DNA from: Megalonaias nervosa
Taxonomy: Eukaryota > Mollusca > Bivalvia > Unionida > Unionidae
DNA: 64,000 nt
NCBI GenBank assembly: GCA_016617855.1
Contig: JAECUM010093667.1
Coordinates: 62,001-126,000 of the forward strand
Reading direction: 5' to 3'
Below, piece by piece: positions 63,462 to 64,000 of this stretch. A program made the translations under genes and the position numbers. The notes under the pieces were generated by a model, which was not told where the DNA came from, did no database searches, and saw nothing but the letters and a program-made list of their open reading frames with translations. Position 1 is the stretch's first letter. Each line of letters starts with the position of its first letter.

Positions 63462-63711
63462 TATTTCACCTATATTAGGTACACCTGTGCATGAAGGACA
63501 TCTTTTATAACTGTTTTTAAGTTTACTTACTGTGCATATATCCCCTATATTAGGGACATATATCCATAAAGTACACAATTTTGTGGTTCTTTGGGGTGTC
63601 GCATAAAGATAGTGCATTTGGTATCTCTAGCATTTTCAACTATTGAATACTTTTTTAAAATCTGTAACAGTTTCAACTGTTATTTGACATTCTGTGTGAA
63701 TCTTTTTACAG

Positions 63712-63801
63712 CCGATACAAAGCCTTGGAGAGTATGATGGAAGAAGCCCTCAAGAAAAGTATGGAAATCAAAGAGGACAAAATTAATTCCTTGGAAAGCA
63801 G
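63712..63801 (+). CDS. CCDC88: CCDC88-like exon: SRYKALES...LKKSMEIKEDKI segment
   Basis: Acceptor atctttttacag, donor ag|gtatgc. 90 bases: one base completing Ser, 29 codons, and two bases of the next codon. It reads RYKALESMMEEALKKSME, then IKEDKINSLES. Vertebrate Girdin has RYKLLESKLESTLKKSLE, then IKEEKIAALEA, so this is the correct next exon. The following exon lies beyond the window. A 49-bp tandem array begins about 34 bases after the donor. Confidence 0.95.
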
Positions 63802-63834
63802 GTATGCACTCTTTGTGAGTAATTTTGACCAGTT

Positions 63835-64000
63835 CATATTTAGGGTATACCCTTCATGGTCAGTGTAGTCACATTGACATGTACATATTTAGGGTATACC
63901 CTGTATGGTCAGTGTGGTCACATTGACATTTACATATTTAGGGTATACCCTGTATAGTCAGTGTGGTCACATTGACATGTATATATTCAGGGTATACCCT
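63835..64000. repeat. 49-bp tandem array, runs off the window
   Basis: 'agggtatacc' falls at 63842, 63891, 63940 and 63989, exactly 49 apart. The unit is catatttagggtataccctg, tatggtcagtgtggtcacat and tgacatgta. Differences between copies are few. Total length is unknown because it continues beyond base 64000. Confidence 0.95.

Larger units (their letters stand above)
42025..63711 (+). other. 21.7-kb intron dominated by tandem arrays and transposon remains
   Basis: Holds, in order: 42025-44460 (possible old DNA-transposon remnant, see findings), composite minisatellite, 48-bp and 37-bp arrays, CA-tail SINE, 47560-48880 worn repeat text ('cccatgg-tg-ggccatgggg'), CA microsatellite, S3 satellite with an inserted SINE, 51770-53540 plain AT-rich DNA, a LINE fossil, three minisatellites (56.38-59.87 kb), 59880-61960 mostly plain with about three worn units near 60740-61170 ('tagctttgtttctctg'), a SINE, and a solo LTR. 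I found no exon between 42024 and 63712, and the flanking phases (2 to 2) fit directly. Confidence 0.8.

Overview
This window is intron-rich, AT-rich eukaryotic DNA, most likely from a mollusc or another lophotrochozoan. It holds the middle part of one gene on the + strand: a homologue of the CCDC88 family (Girdin/GIV, Daple). Eleven exons could be joined by sequence. All have AG acceptors and GT donors, and the reading frame is continuous from exon to exon (about 2.55 kb of coding sequence, about 850 residues). The first exon seen (8921-9063) carries the end of the HOOK domain, with the family signature [11 protein letters not shown]. The exons that follow carry the linker and a long proline-poor coiled coil, most of it in one 1,388-base exon (38007-39394). 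The 5' end of the gene (start codon, first part of HOOK) and the 3' end (rest of the coiled coil, C-terminal G-protein/Dvl-binding tail) lie outside the window. I found no second protein-coding gene.

Everything else is intron, and much of it is repetitive. (1) tRNA-derived SINEs of at least two multi-copy families, several with clear target-site duplications, plus single copies of two other tRNA-like heads. One multi-copy family has a Leu-like head and a (GTT)n tail. The other has a tail resembling widespread molluscan SINEs and ends in (CA)n. (2) A 5'-truncated, mutated non-LTR retrotransposon (CR1/Jockey-like) at 53.55-56.13 kb. (3) Two matching elements of about 0.85-0.89 kb at 15815-16936 (minus orientation, interrupted by a SINE) and 62571-63461 (plus), each with TGTTA...TAACA ends and a 4-bp target duplication. 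They are best read as solo LTRs of one family. (4) A two-hairpin MITE present twice (3763-3978 and 33371-33580), and a separate foldback MITE at 41521-41680. (5) Many tandem arrays: degenerate satellites with periods near 140-150 bp in several introns, and sharper minisatellites with units of 23, 29, 37, 39, 42, 48, 49 and about 60 bp, plus a composite 26/20-bp array.

Layout: 1-8920, upstream intron sequence with SINE, MITE and satellite; 8921-14149, the HOOK/linker exons separated by a satellite-filled intron; 14150-21806, intron with a 39-bp array and a solo LTR; 21807-30205, five compact linker and coiled-coil exons; 30206-38006, two introns flanking a 136-base exon; 38007-39394, the main coiled-coil exon; 41897-42024, the next exon; 42025-63711, a 21.7-kb intron packed with minisatellites, the LINE fossil and the second solo LTR; 63712-63801, the last exon seen, followed at once by a 49-bp array that runs off the end.

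I saw no novel multi-gene system. The most interesting material is the uncharacterised solo-LTR family, the two-hairpin MITE, the 26/20-bp composite minisatellite, and the 39-bp array beside a splice donor, which stays open in frame with the HOOK exon and is followed by a polyadenylation signal.
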